A stretch of 64,000 nucleotides of DNA, from positions 49,769,467 through 49,833,466 of the forward strand of contig NC_087070.1 of NCBI RefSeq assembly GCF_963678635.1, in the 5' to 3' direction. The notes beneath the pieces were generated by a model. The model made no database searches and was not told the DNA's origin. It saw only the letters and a program-made list of their open reading frames with translations. The translations under genes and the position numbers were made by a program. Below, in pieces: positions 29,900 to 40,935 of this stretch (position 1 is its first letter; each line of letters begins with the position of its first letter). This DNA is from Symsagittifera roscoffensis (lineage: Eukaryota; Xenacoelomorpha; Acoela; Convolutidae).

Positions 29900-31583
29900 G
29901 TGGAAAATGTACATAGACTGATCTTGCCTCATGTGAAGGAGTCGAGTGAGGTGACGAGTGGAACAGGGTCGGTAAAGAAAATGGAGCCGGGCAGTTGTCT
30001 TGACTCGACGTGTGGGAATGGCGAGCACACCTGCGATGGAAGATCATGTGTCAGGATACAGTCTTTCCAGAAAGAAGACCTAGTCACCTGGTTTGAAGAC
30101 ATTACCGAAAGGGAGAAGAGTGAGATACAGATAGTGGCTGAGTGTTACGCGAGTACGACGGTGAACCTAGCAACAGCTCTGGGATTCTTCTCAAGAATGT
30201 GCAGTCTCCAGTCACTGGAGAAGCTAGAGTCAGAACACCACTTGGTGACAACGTTGAGCGTGGAGTCATGGCCCGGGGTCGTTGCAAGTGACCCAGAAAC
30301 ACATCAAGAGTTGGAAGGTTGGACTCGAAGCGGAGATGGGATTTCCCATGAGCGAAGCCTATGGTCTGCCTCTAAATGCGAAGTCCCTAGTGGGGTCAGT
30401 GATGGCCAACCTATGTGGCAGCCACTATCCATTACACATGGCGATGGTGGAAGTATCCAGCCAAAGGGTATTGATAGACAAAGCCTTCTCAGTGCCCAAA
30501 TGCGTAAGACTGGCTCGGATGTCGCATCATTCACACAAGCTGTTGAGGAAGATCCGAGGAACAGTGCCGAAAGAACAGAGGGACGATTTGAGTGAAATCT
30601 GGGGTGAAGAACTTCTAGGTTTGGAGGGTGAAAACACAAGTGACCATGAGAGACAAAACGTGATCGGGAAACCTATGGTTGGTGCTCCAAACTTGGAGGA
30701 GATCGACGTGATACAAGAGAAAATGATGGAACTTGAGCCTCTCCTAGAAGCCTCAGGAGAACGCAATCTTAGGAGAATCGACCTCTCACATGGGGATTGT
30801 CCATGCCACTGTCTGGCGCAGACAGTGTGGTACCCAGACCACGCCAATCTCTGCCTGATCTGGGATGTGGAAGAAATCAGGTCGTTGGGACTGCCCAATC
30901 ATCAGCAAAAGGTGACCATCTTGGTGGTGAGCACGATGCTGGCTCTACGATGGATTGAAGAAAATATACCAAAGTATCGGGAATCGAAGACGCCAACGGC
31001 AGAGTCGATTCTCGCGATAGATTACAGCAGGAGACTTGAGCTGTTTGAGACCGCATGCAAGGTGTTCGCCATACCAATGGAAGTCAGACACGTATGAAGC
31101 CGCTTAAGGTTCTTTCCTTGGTTTCGAGCGACGTTAACGTCCTGGTTATACATGGTAACGAAGGATCATATGAGGAAGTATCAAAAGGAATATCGACAGT
31201 TCCAGGCCGAGATAGGACCGGAGGCCTTCAAGAGACCTCTGCTGACCCATCGAAATGCGATCACGACGGGGTGGAAAAGAGTTGGTAGAGTATCCAGAAA
31301 CAACACCAGAGCGAGGGAGTCGATACTAGAGGAAGACCTGGCAAAGAATGTGAGCCTGAGTCTTCACAATTCCTTCTGTTTGAACCGAGAGTCGAGGGTG
31401 AAGAGTTTACCCAATCAAGCGAAGAGATTGCAGGAGCAAAGGGAGTGGATGCGATCCTATGAACAGCTGAAGGCTTGGGAGGATATCGTGATCAGCTCCG
31501 ATGATGAAGAGGCACTATTGAAACAGATCACGGTGTCAAATACATCTGGGTCTGGTACCTCGAAGGCGAAGAACGCGAGGTGA
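29900..31583 (+). pseudogene. A2 ORF2 C-terminal domain, frameshifted
   Basis: Near-identical to the intact A3 frame. 29900-30280 carries the CX4CX6CX4C motif (CLDSTCGNGEHTCDGRSC) and VNLATALGFFSRM. One extra base at ~30280 shifts the frame to 30282-31097 (KAFSVPKCVRLARMS, GDCPCHCLAQTVWYP). A TGA at 31095 replaces TGG, and the same frame resumes at 31152-31583 with LSLHNSFCLNRES and an acidic tail. Function unknown. Confidence 0.75.
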
Positions 31584-32020
31584 GCCGGTGGCTCAGAAGG
31601 GAATCTAGAGTCTTGAGTCTTGAGAGGGAAGGGGGCTCGAGGGTGAACTCGGATGAAATCTGGGTTCACCAAAAAGAAATTTTAACAAATGAGATATTGT
31701 TATTAATATGTTATATCTATTATATGAATCAAACTGCTGCATGACAATTTCCTGATTGACTAGGACAAAAGAAATTTTAATTTACTAGCTTAAAAAGCGA
31801 GAATTCACAGGTGCAGCTGTGTGCAGATTTTGATTGCTGTTTAGCGATGGTGTGAAAATTTTACATGGTTGTGAATTTTGGGGTGTAGATAAACTTAAGT
31901 CTGCTGCAAACTTCTGTAAATGACCACTGGCACTGTATCTTGAGTAACACTCGGGTTTCTGGGGATTCACTGACAGCCGGCAGCACGCGATGAGTACATC
32001 GATCTTGAGTCCGGGGAGTA
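31584..32020 (+). other. A2 3' UTR with polypurine tract
   Basis: Non-coding and very similar to 48316-48750. It begins with a purine run GAGAGGGAAGGGGG (31619-31634) and a hairpin with arms GGTGAAC and GTTCACC (31642-31671). It ends with GTCCGGGGAGTA at 32009-32020, immediately before the LTR start TGTGCC. The latter is the better polypurine tract candidate because C1 and B1 have it at the same place. Confidence 0.7.
32009..32019 (+). promoter_or_regulatory. 3' polypurine tract (A2)
   Basis: GTCCGGGGAGT, one base before the LTR. The same 11 bases occur in the central tract candidate at 21868-21878 and before the LTRs of A3 and B1. Confidence 0.65.
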
Positions 32021-32504
32021 TGTGCCAGTCGGTCATATCTAGAAGTTTGACCTTGAGGGACACGAATATACGTAATTTTGGAGTGAAGTTTTATTTTTCA
32101 AAAATTCGAATGGAGCCTGTCATGCTCAGTTTTCTCGCGACAACTGAAAACATCAACTAAGAAATCAGAACGACCAAATTAACAATTGCGGGAAAGTTGT
32201 CAAACATATACAGTTGTGCCAGTTGGTCATATCTGGAAGTTTGACCTTGGGGGACACGAAAATACGTGATTTTCGAGTGAAGTTTTATTTTTCAAAATTT
32301 CGAATGGAGCCTGTCATGCTCAGTTTTCTCGCAACAACTGAAAACAAAAAGTGAAAAATTGCGGGAAAATACTTAAGAAAACAGCAAGAAATTGCTATTC
32401 GCAATTTCAAGATACAAAATAAGACACGAGTAGAGCCGTCTTATCCTGAAATAGGAGGCGAGATAATCACGAGAGAAGAGAGCAATTATTCAAACTGAAC
32501 CAGA

Positions 32505-32553
32505 GTGAACCTTCAACGGAAAGGTGGACAGCTGGAGTGTCCCAATGGTTCAG
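32505..32553 (+). promoter_or_regulatory. Three-way-junction RNA motif, alpha form
   Basis: Closing stem CTGAACCA / TGGTTCAG, hairpin CCTT / AAGG, hairpin GGACA / TGTCC. The beta form elsewhere has CTGGACCA / TGGTCCAG, a compensated base-pair change. Confidence 0.55.
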
Positions 32554-32794
32554 ACTAAAACTTCAATTCTAGAGTCTAAACTTATCTCTGCTATTAAAAA
32601 TGATTAGTATTGAACTTATGAAGTTATCTTATTTACTTCTCGAGTTGCTCATTAATTTAATTACTCCTTATACTCGAGTGCGTCAACATGTGAGTTCCTA
32701 ATTTAATTTTCTCGAGTGTGTTTTATGATTGTTATGTTGAGATAAGGCGAGTTTTAGGTTGATCCATCTGAAATGGATCAAAGTTCCACTGTCT

Positions 32795-32800
32795 AATAAA
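32795..32800 (+). terminator. Poly(A) signal candidate in the LTR
   Basis: AATAAA in the LTR block that follows the terminal hairpin. It recurs at the same place in each tandem LTR subunit (49352, 50056, 50760). It would mark the R/U5 border if used. Context only. Confidence 0.4.
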
Positions 32801-33591
32801 AAGTAACTTAACGGATTGTTCCGACCCTGTTTTTAACGGCGTTCGTGTATTTTGGGTATTTTGAGACCTAAGTATGGGAACGTTCTTATTTTTTAGAGTG
32901 GGGGGATATTTTGGTAGTACCCTTTAAGCTTTAACGGGTTCTAGTCTTATGTCGCAAGCGAACCGAATTGGCTCCGACCGTTCTTGAGGTAGAAAAACAC
33001 AAGAGATAGTGTCCCTGACTCTTGAGCCAATCGTTATAGTTCCTATTTTTCTTAAGCCTCATATGTGACCGAAGTAGGCGACTGTTACATAGTGTTTTTA
33101 TGGCGCTCCTGGGTGTTTTTACGACATCATGACTACGGAGTCGAACCCACTTGACACAGCTCCGGGCTGCATGCCCATTCTAGAGTACCGGTGGTACGGT
33201 TCAGCGGGAACGTGTAAACATTCCGGTTGTACCGTGATAGCTTTTTAAGAAAACTTGAGAAAACTTCCTGGTACGCTCCCCGAACGAGGCCTAGCTAATC
33301 GAGTTAGGGGGGGTAACTAGGGGGACAAAAACACGAGCAAAAAGACAAAAAACGAAACAAAAACAAGAAAAAAGTACAAAAAAAGGAACAAAAACCATAA
33401 AACAAAAAGACAGTGACTTTGATACCGGATCATTTGGATCAAACCTTTATATTAATTAAATAGTATACCCATACTGTTTTATAAGACCGATCGTTTCGAT
33501 CAATCTAGCAATTTAAACCAGTGACTTCAATAAGGTGCCCGAGTGGGGGGCGTTGTTAAGGGTTTTTAGATAGATTGCAATCTAGCCGGAC

Positions 33592-33798
33592 CACTAGGAG
33601 ACTTGACTGGAAAGGGTGACCAGCCGAGTGGGAAAGTGGTTCGCAAGGATCGAACCGGACCACTAGGAGACTTGACTGGAAGAGGTGACCAGCCGAGTGG
33701 GAAAGTGGTTCAGAAGGACTGAGCTGAACCGACTGGAAACTTGACTGGAAGAGGTTACCAGCCAAGTGGGAAGGTGGTGCTGCTGTCAAGTGCAGAAC
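33592..33798 (+). repeat. 69-bp tandem repeat, three units
   Basis: TTGACTGGAA occurs at 33603, 33672 and 33741, 69 bp apart, each with GTGACCAGCC or a variant and AGTGGGAA. A2 has two units. Confidence 0.9.
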
Positions 33799-34209
33799 GG
33801 AGACAACCAGCACGGGATCACTACAAGAGGACGCACAGGGGTGTTCTCAAGTTGGGCAAAAGGGAATCGTTAGAATCCACATTACATTATAGGAGACAAA
33901 TGTAAAATTGGATAAGCGGAGCCCCATTGTTTTGAGGAAGTTTTTACACAAGCAGGCCTGGAAACAGGTCTACGGTTTTCTCTCGAGAGGTTTAGCACCC
34001 GGCGCTTAAGGGATTTTTCGGCTTAAGAGGGGGGCTAAAGAGGGGGGAGGTTAAAAGGGGGGCTGGTTAGGTTAGAGGTTAGCGGTTGTAAAGTGTAAAA
34101 AGGGGGGACTCATTAGAGTAACTAATTGTTCGGCATAGTCGATTTAGTTACATTGGATACTTACACGCGTTGGTTATAAGAAGCGGATATCGAAATTTAA
34201 AATCAGGTT

Positions 34210-34218
34210 AAGGTAGGT
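34210..34218 (+). promoter_or_regulatory. Candidate 5' splice donor (A3)
   Basis: AAG-GTAGGT, conserved with A2 at 14310-14318. The acceptor candidate is at 44825-44826. Confidence 0.35.
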
Positions 34219-34670
34219 ACCCTGGTCGGATCGGTAGGGGGGAACGGACATAGACAATTTTTGTGATACCCCATAAGATCGCTAGCAGGGGGAGGAAAAC
34301 GCGTGGCAATCGGGTACCAGACATTTTTTCGGACAAAGATTGACATCGGTCAACCTTGAATTTTAGGAGAATTCATCTCTCTGTTTTTGAAATTTTTTCC
34401 AGTTTAAATTTTTACGTTTTGGTGAAAATTTGTTGTTGGTATTTGAACGAACAGGTGATCACAAGATACCTGCGAGGAAGGTAGGGTTTCAAATAGCCTG
34501 AAACAACGAGAGGGAGATAAATACTGGTGGATTAGTATTTGGGTTTTGGCCATTAAGATAGGGATTTTGGGAAAATTTTTACTAGAGCTCAAGTGGTGGT
34601 AAAAGGTACAGTGGTTCAAGAGTCCCTACAACGAAGAAGAAGAGATCCGATATCCAGACACCCAGTGACA

Positions 34671-35226
34671 AGTCTTGGGACAGTACCGAAGAAGTCTTGG
34701 GACATTGCAGTCTGGGGACAGTCTTGGAGCAACACGGTCTTGGGACAGTCTCGGGACAGAGCAGTCTTGGGACAGTCTTGGGACAGTGCAGTCTTGGGAC
34801 AGTCTTGGACCAGAGCAGTCTTGGTACAAAAAAGTCTTGGGACACTAGTCTTGGGACAGTAGTCTTGGGACAGTAGTCTTGGGACAGTGGTCTTGGGACA
34901 GTGGTCTTGGGACAGTGGTCTTGGGACATTGGTCTTGGGACAGTGGTCTTGGGACATCGGTCTTGGGACATTGGTCTTGGGACAGTGGTCTTGGGACAGT
35001 GGTCTTGGGACATTGGTCTTGGGACAGTGGTCTTGGGACACTAGTCTTGGGACAGTAGTCTTGGGACAGTAGTCTTGGGACACTAGTCTTGGGACAGTAG
35101 TCTTGGGACACTAGTCTTGGGACAGTAGTCTTGGGACAGTAGTCTTGGGACAGTAGTCTTGGGACAGTAGTCTTGGGACAGTAGTCTTAGGGCAAGGGTC
35201 TTGGGACACTGGTCTTGGGACACTAA
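34671..35226 (+). repeat. 14-bp minisatellite, roughly 35-40 units
   Basis: Units GTCTTGGGACAGTG, with ATTG, CTAG and AGTA variants. From ~34836 the period is a strict 14 bp; before that, units are longer and irregular. Because 14 is not a multiple of three, each frame translates to a repeated 14-residue peptide, which explains the overlapping spurious frames on both strands. A2 has about four units. Confidence 0.95.
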
Positions 35227-35511
35227 CAAGAAGTACTGGGACAACACTGAATAGTCTCGGAACAGTAGAGAGAAAGTCATGGAACAGCATAAAGAAGGGG
35301 GGTACTAAAAGAGTACTAAGTCAGGTTGAAGTAACCAATTGCAAAATCAAATTTTCTATCCAATCCTATCATAGAGAATTTTCAAAAGCTCAGGAAAAGT
35401 TGTTTTTAGCAAATTGTAAATTTCTTTTTATAAAATTTTCTCAAAAGAGGTTTTAACCTTAGAGTAGAATTTTGTAGATAGTAATACTGTAAATAGGAAC
35501 AATTGTAAATA

Positions 35512-36608
35512 ATGAGGTGGAGCAGGGTACCGGTAGCTGAAAAAAGATCTACCGAGGCGAAGATAAAGTATAATTCGTCGCTACGTAAAACAACATCAAT
35601 GGGTCCGAAGGTGACAAAGAAGAACTTTTCAGTTAGTATGCTCAACACGAGGAGTACTACGGAGAACAGAGCAAAAGAGGGCACGGAAGGGGAACGAGTA
35701 GAACCCACCATCGAGATTGAACTAGAGACACCGGATCAAAGTGTGGATGAAGTGGGAAAGAAAACGACAGAGTCAACCCCGATGCCCAATGCGGAAGAAC
35801 CTAATCCGAAGCCCATGGAGTTCCCACCGATAGACAACGTGGAAGACACAACAGGCAACACGCCAGAAACGGTGAAGGATGAGTCTCAAAAGAGAACGTC
35901 TTTTACTGAAAGATTGGCGATGATGGTCGGAATGAAATCGAGAGACGCAGCAGTGGAGGAGACGAAAGCCGAGAAAAGCAAAACATTCGGAACAGCATCC
36001 ACGAGAACGACAGAGACCGACCAAAACGAGGATCAGAAAAAACCGGGACCAGCGAACGACTACAGGACAACAACGGACCATGGAAGAACTACTCTTGAGC
36101 TAAGCGACTTGATGGCGAAGCTAGATCAGATAGACGAGAAACTGAAGCACAGCGAAGAGGATAGAAATGTGATAAGGAAGGAAATGAGAAACAACAAACA
36201 TGAGTACCTGGATAGCTATTTCCATCTAGCGAGAGCAACAGAGGAAAAGCTTCAGCAGATGTCGGACAAAATAGACACCACTGATGAAGAGCGAGACAAG
36301 AACATCAGAAAAGAAAAGCGAGAAATGAAGCAGCGATATGACGCAGTGAATAGCCAGTTGGGGAGTTTGGAAACGAGAATGGATACGATGAGTAGGGACC
36401 AGGCTGAGAGCTCAAGTGCAATACAGACAAAGTTAGACGCTATCTTGAGGAATTCAACACCACAAGACAGGCCAGCAGCGGAGCGGACGCAAGGCAATAG
36501 AGTTGACTTCGTGGAACCACAACGGAGCAAACGGCAGTCAACACCGTTACCGTTACCCCGGGATGCTGCGAGTACAGAACCGGGGGGGGGGGGCAAAAGC
36601 GATCATGA
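35512..36608 (+). CDS. A3 gag-N, the complete version
   Basis: About 365 codons from the first ATG after the leader. Basic N-terminus (TTSMGPKVTKKNFSVSML), acidic and Thr/Pro-rich middle, then a coiled coil (LMAKLDQIDEKLKHSEEDRN, LQQMSDKIDTTDEERDKN, LGSLETRMDTMSRDQ), then FVEPQRSKRQSTPLPLPRD and a G12 run at 36582-36593. In A1 and A2 gag-N stops at an ATGA overlapping the gag-C start. Here the altered length of the G run puts gag-N in a frame that reads on to 36756, so the overlap (36605-36608) is present but unused. Confidence 0.78.
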
Positions 36609-38228
36609 AAAGTGGAACAGCGAAAACAACCAGTGGTCCAGGGGACTCGACGACTCACAACAACGTGGGACCGGATGCCATGACATGGGCAAGCACCTGG
36701 GAAATGATGAACAGGACGCTAGAAGCCTTCGCCACGAGGAACACCGACTCGAGTGACAGAGGAAGCAACAAATCCAGGAAAACTTTCAAGAAACCGAAAG
36801 AATTCAAAGATGATTCAGACGGATGCATTGACACTTGGGTAGAAGTCATGAGGTTGCACTTGGAACAAGACAACTTGAACGATGAGAGGCAAGCATGCAC
36901 AGCGATACTGAGCAACCTGGAAGGCACGGCATTGAAGGCACGGCATTGATACAGCGGACAAAATCTTCGAAATATTGTTAAATGGATTCGGCTCAGGCAT
37001 GAAGGGTCATCAAGCGATGATGCGATTTGAAAAGAGAAGGCAAATGGACGATGAATCGATAGACAGGTTCCTAGATGATCTTGAGAGCTTGAGAATAAGG
37101 AGTGACCCGGAAGGATCTACCAATAGAAGGAACTTCAGCATCGCCTCAAAGTTCATTGATGGGGTAAAGAGTGATGACTTGAAAACGATGTTAGCAACAT
37201 ACTATACATTGTCGAAAGACAGTGCACCAACTCCAGAAGAGATGAGGCAGAAGTCAAGAGAATACATGCTAATGAAACCCAAGAAATACTCGTACTCAGA
37301 CATCAGGAATGCGCAAGGGGGGAGCCAGCCACAAAGGTCGTCATGGTACAAGCCCAGAGATGACATGGACAAACGCAGATCATGCGCGAACTGCGGGTCA
37401 GCTGACCATCACGTGGCGGATTGCACGACATACAAACAGGGCATGAAGAGTTTGGGATATGCACCCGATGAGGAAGATATGAGCCAGATGGAGGAACACG
37501 AGTTCTATAGTGGCTTGATCATCAAAATAGGTGCAAGATGCTTCTTCTGCAACCAAGAGGGGCACTTCAGGATGGACTGCCCGTTGTTTTGGGAGGCGGT
37601 CAAGAATCAGAGTCATCCAAAACATAAGTTGGCGTTAGCAGCGGTACAGAACCAGAGAAACAGACAAGGTGAATTTGAGACGAAAAATCTAGAAAAACCA
37701 AGTGCGGAACTGCCGACTAAAACAGTGAACGCTGTAACACAATGTAATAGTGCAATAGAAGCCACGGCAAGGAACGCCCTAGAAATAAATTATGAGAAGG
37801 CGGCAGCGGAGGCTATCAACAATGTGAAACAGGACCTGGCAGCGAAAGAAATAGAACAACGGCTGAAGCAAGAGATCGGAAGACAGAAAATGAACGGAGC
37901 AATAAGTTGCACGCAAACAATACCAGAGGCTGTAGAGGGGTCGACAAAAAATGGAAAATGCAACACTGTAAAGATGGTTACAGGGAAGCCATTCGGGATA
38001 ACAAAGATTGGGGCAAGAATAATGTCAATAATCACTGTGGGCGGCCATGAGGTAACGAGAAACTTGAGCGAACCAAGTGACCAGACAATAATGCACATTG
38101 ATGTGTACGCAGATTACTTGAGTTGTATAAGCCCACAAACAACTTCTAGAGCATTGAGGGCACTACTCACGAGAGGGGGTAGCAAGTCGGTACGAGTTGA
38201 TAACAGGCTTATGGTCCACATGAGGTGA
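36605..38228 (+). pseudogene. A3 gag-C: capsid and zinc knuckles, one lesion
   Basis: Starts at ATG 36605 (MKSGTAKTTSGPGD). The frame breaks near 36935, where GGCACGGCATTGAA is locally duplicated and ~40 bp of capsid sequence are missing. From 36975 it is open to 38228: capsid C-terminal half, zinc knuckles CANCGSADHHVADC and CFFCNQEGHFRMDC (both complete), a charged helix, and the start of the protease segment. The end comes from a small deletion near 38208 that moves the protease into the next frame. Confidence 0.88.
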
Positions 38229-39291
38229 TGCTAAATATAGATGGGATCAACATCTATACGAAAACAATGATAACATGTGATGAAGATCTAATAGGGCAAA
38301 TCTATGTGGGAAAAGAAAAGTTGAAAGTGAGATCGATTGGACACTGCGCCATGCTTGAGGAATATGCAATGCACATCGGGACAGAGGCAGATGTGACAGC
38401 ACATGTGCTTGACATAAGTGGCAAGAAGACTCAGTTACGTGGGTTACTTGATACGGGAGCGGTCTTGAGTGTCATACCAATCGAAACTTGGGAACGAATG
38501 GGCTTCAACAAAAAAGATTTGATAGATTCAAGAATACGGTTGTCAGCTGCAAACAAAGGGGCGCTGCGGGTGTTGGGCAGAACGCCGACAATAGCCCTGA
38601 ATCTGGGGGAACGTAACCCGTGGATGAGCTTTCTTGCGGTAGAAAACCTAGATGAGTCTGACCAATTCATTTTAGGCAGGGACTTCATCAGGAACCGATT
38701 GATCTAAACAACGCAATGTTCAGGATACGGAACCCGGATAGGAGGTACACAATCAAACCGGTAAATTTAATAATGGCAAATGAGACCAAAGCACCGGTAT
38801 TCTTCAGTAGGAGAGTGAGGCTAAAGGCGAACGAAGCGGCGATCGTAAGCTTACGAATGAAAAATTACAATGAACTAAGTGACAAGAAGCAGGTATGCAT
38901 AGTCCCAAATCCAAATAGTCAAAGTGCTGCTGTTTTAGGAAGATCCTTCTCGATAACGAAGAGCGGTCTCTGCGTGAGTGTCTTGTTGAATACCCTTGAC
39001 ATACAAATCACGATACAGAGGGGGAGGAAACTGGGATATGCTTTACCCGTAAAAACTCGATATGAAAGGACTGAAAACCATAAACAAAATGAAGTTGTTG
39101 ATTGTCCCAATCATAGGGACAAAATTTGTATCTTGAGACGATTGAAGAAAATAAAAGGTTCATCAGGTCTTGTAAAGTCACTTAAGTCAGAGACAGACGA
39201 TGGACTATCGAGCTGTTCGAATTTCCCGGAACGGCCCACACTAGATGAAATGCAGAGTGATAAACCGGTCCTACCGAAAATTGAACATTAA
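38225..39291 (+). pseudogene. A3 aspartic protease and linker to RT
   Basis: 38225-38707 contains LLDTGAVLSVIP (intact DTG), WERMGFNKKDL and FILGRDFIRN. A 10-bp deletion then removes FDVT and shifts the frame. 38716-39291 continues with MFRIRNPDRR, the strand-rich linker (AAVLGRSFSITKSGL, ITIQRGRKLGYALPV) and a Cys/His stretch (VVDCPNHRDKICIL). This linker is the portion missing from A2. Confidence 0.85.
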
Positions 39292-40899
39292 GAGGCAAGT
39301 TAACGGACGAACAGCTCCAAGCCATCAAGGACGTACTAGAACGGAACGAGGAAGTTTTTTCAAGACATAAGGAAGACATCGGGTGTTGTAATTTTGTTGA
39401 GCATGAAATAGAACTTGAGGAAAACGCAATACCGCACAGGGAGGGGGCGAGGCGCATGACCCCACACAAATCGGATGCGTGTAGAAAGGAGATTGAAACG
39501 CTACTAGAGTATGACATGATATAACCATCCAAATCACCGTGGGCGTGTGGAGTAGTGATGGCCAAAAAGAAAGGCGACCAGTTGAGGTTTTGTTGTGACT
39601 TTCGATACCTGAACTCCGTCACGGTGAAGGATGCCTATCCCGTACCTAGGATTGATGAGAGCCTCTCGAAGTTAGGTGATGCAAAAATTTTTACGACTCT
39701 TGATTTAGGCTCGGCTTTTTGGCAGGTACCACTCAGGAAGCAGGACAGGGACAAGACAGGGTTTGCCTGCGAGTTGGGTCTGTTTCAATGGAAACTGATG
39801 CCGTTTGGTCTTTGCAAAGCCACTGCCACATTTCAACAGTTGATAGCACACGCGCTGATAGGCGTGACGAAGAGGTACGGCAACCTGGTAATGTGCTATG
39901 TGGATGACGTGGTAATAGCGACACCCACACTGGAAGACCACGTTGAGAGACTTGACGAAGTATTTGCGTGTATGAAGAGGTCGGGGCTAAAATACAAACC
40001 ATCAAAGTGTGACATACTCAAGGATTCGATAAAATACTTGGGCAGGATGGTGGACAGATATGGCATCAGACCAGAACCAGACGCAGTAGAAGCAGTTCTA
40101 ACTTGGAAATTGCCAAAAACGGAACACCAATTGATGAGCTTTCTGGGTTTTGCAAATTACTACAGAGAATTCATCAAAGGCTATGCAGACAAGGTTTTAT
40201 CCGATGTAACAGTTAATGAGACACAAGGGCAAGAAGTTCACGTGGAACAACGCAGCAGAAGATTCATTCCAGAGAATAAAGAAAGAGTTGTGCGAGGCAC
40301 CGGAACTAGGGATGCCAACAGAGAAAGGGATGTACGTGCTGGATACGGATGCGTCGGTAGTAGCGATTTCTGGAATTCTCCATCAGGAACAAGAGTGGAA
40401 CGGGAAGACAGTCTTGAGACCAATAGCGTACGGGAGCAAAGTCCTAAGTGACACGGAAATGAAGTACAGGGCACCGAAAGCGGAGATGTTCGCGGTGGTT
40501 ACCTTTGTAGAGAAATATAAAGCATACCTAGGCAGCGAGCCATTCAAGCTGCGAGTCGACAACAAGGCACTAAGCTGGCTGAAGACGTACTCAATGGACC
40601 AAAGTTACATTGGGAGGTGGATAGTTCGCCTGGACGGATACAACATGATAATTGAGCATAGAACACGAGACAAACATCAAAATGCTGACAGCTTGAGAAA
40701 GAAGACGGAGTTCTACGAGAGACAAGAAAAGAGGGAGGCAGATAGACCTGAGATCAAGGAGGGCTTCTCATTCATGGATAAGGAAACGTACGACAGTCTT
40801 CCACTCACGAGATGGTTGGACAAATCAGGCAAACCAATAGAAGATCACCCCGAATTACTAAAAGAACCTCCGGAGAAAACAATCTTGAAAAAGAACTGA
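39292..40899 (+). pseudogene. A3 reverse transcriptase and RNase H, frameshifted
   Basis: The segment leading into RT is at ~39300-39520 (KEDIGCCNF, HEIELEENAI), ended by a TAA where A2 has GAA. RT 39555-40200: RFCCDFRYLNSV, FTTLDLGSAFWQVPL, MCYVDDVVIATPT (catalytic YVDD intact), YLGRMV. One inserted base at ~40197 shifts the frame. RNase H is in 40216-40899 with LDTDASVV, KAEMFAVV and RVDNKALSW. The stop at 40897 (TGA) replaces CGA. Confidence 0.92.
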
Positions 40900-40935
40900 G
40901 GGAAGCCGATAGGGATAATACTCAAGTCAAAGATT

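Larger units (their letters stand above)
12834..33268 (+). mobile_element. A2: near full-length giant Ty3/gypsy-like element
   Basis: About 20.4 kb: 5' LTR, leader, gag-N, gag-C, protease, RT, RNase H, linker, integrase, macro-like domain, spacer, full-length ORF2, 3' UTR, polypurine tract and 3' LTR (shared with A3). It carries internal deletions relative to A3: ~540 bp at the start of gag-N, ~545 bp between protease and RT, and two in the macro region. There are at least eight nonsense or frameshift lesions. It is the only copy showing all of ORF2 for family A. Confidence 0.9.
32021..33268 (+). repeat. Shared LTR between A2 and A3 (long form)
   Basis: Starts TGTGCCAGTCGG. A 194-bp segment is duplicated at its start (second TGTGCC at 32215). 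It then has the alpha form of the hairpin block (three-way junction 32505-32553), the TGATCCAT/ATGGATCA hairpin (32760-32780), a block with AATAAA (32788-33089) and a unique ~180-bp block. It ends at CTTCC before TGG. Relative to the A2 5' LTR it has an extra ~481 bp (32788-33268) flanked by TTCC. It serves as 3' LTR of A2 and 5' LTR of A3. Confidence 0.7.
33269..35511 (+). other. A3 5' leader
   Basis: 2.2 kb without a conserved frame: primer-site candidate TGGTACGCTCCCCGAACGAG at 33269, three 69-bp repeats, three G6 runs (34029-34069), AAG-GTAGGT donor candidate (34210-34218), minisatellite (34671-35226), then an AT-rich stretch (35300-35500) before the gag ATG. The frames inside the minisatellite are by-products of a 14-bp repeat. 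Confidence 0.7.

Noticed and set aside
22810-31583. ORF2 as a retroviral envelope
   Set aside because: No signal peptide, furin site, fusion peptide or membrane span is visible. The SGNH domain is the only link to viral esterases and is not enough.
1-31600. Altered genetic code, because many in-frame stops fall where other copies have CAA or TGG
   Set aside because: Stops replace Gln, Trp, Glu, Gly, Arg and Tyr codons alike, and B1 keeps 2,000 codons free of stops. Ordinary decay explains it.
31619-31634. Purine run GAGAGGGAAGGGGG as the 3' polypurine tract
   Set aside because: It is ~390 bp from the conserved TGTG LTR start. GTCCGGGGAGTA sits directly at the LTR in three families. It could be a secondary tract.
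34582-35280. Overlapping open frames on both strands coding repeated SQDYCPKT-type peptides
   Set aside because: They are translations of the 14-bp minisatellite. All frames are open because the unit lacks stops, and there is no conservation in A2.
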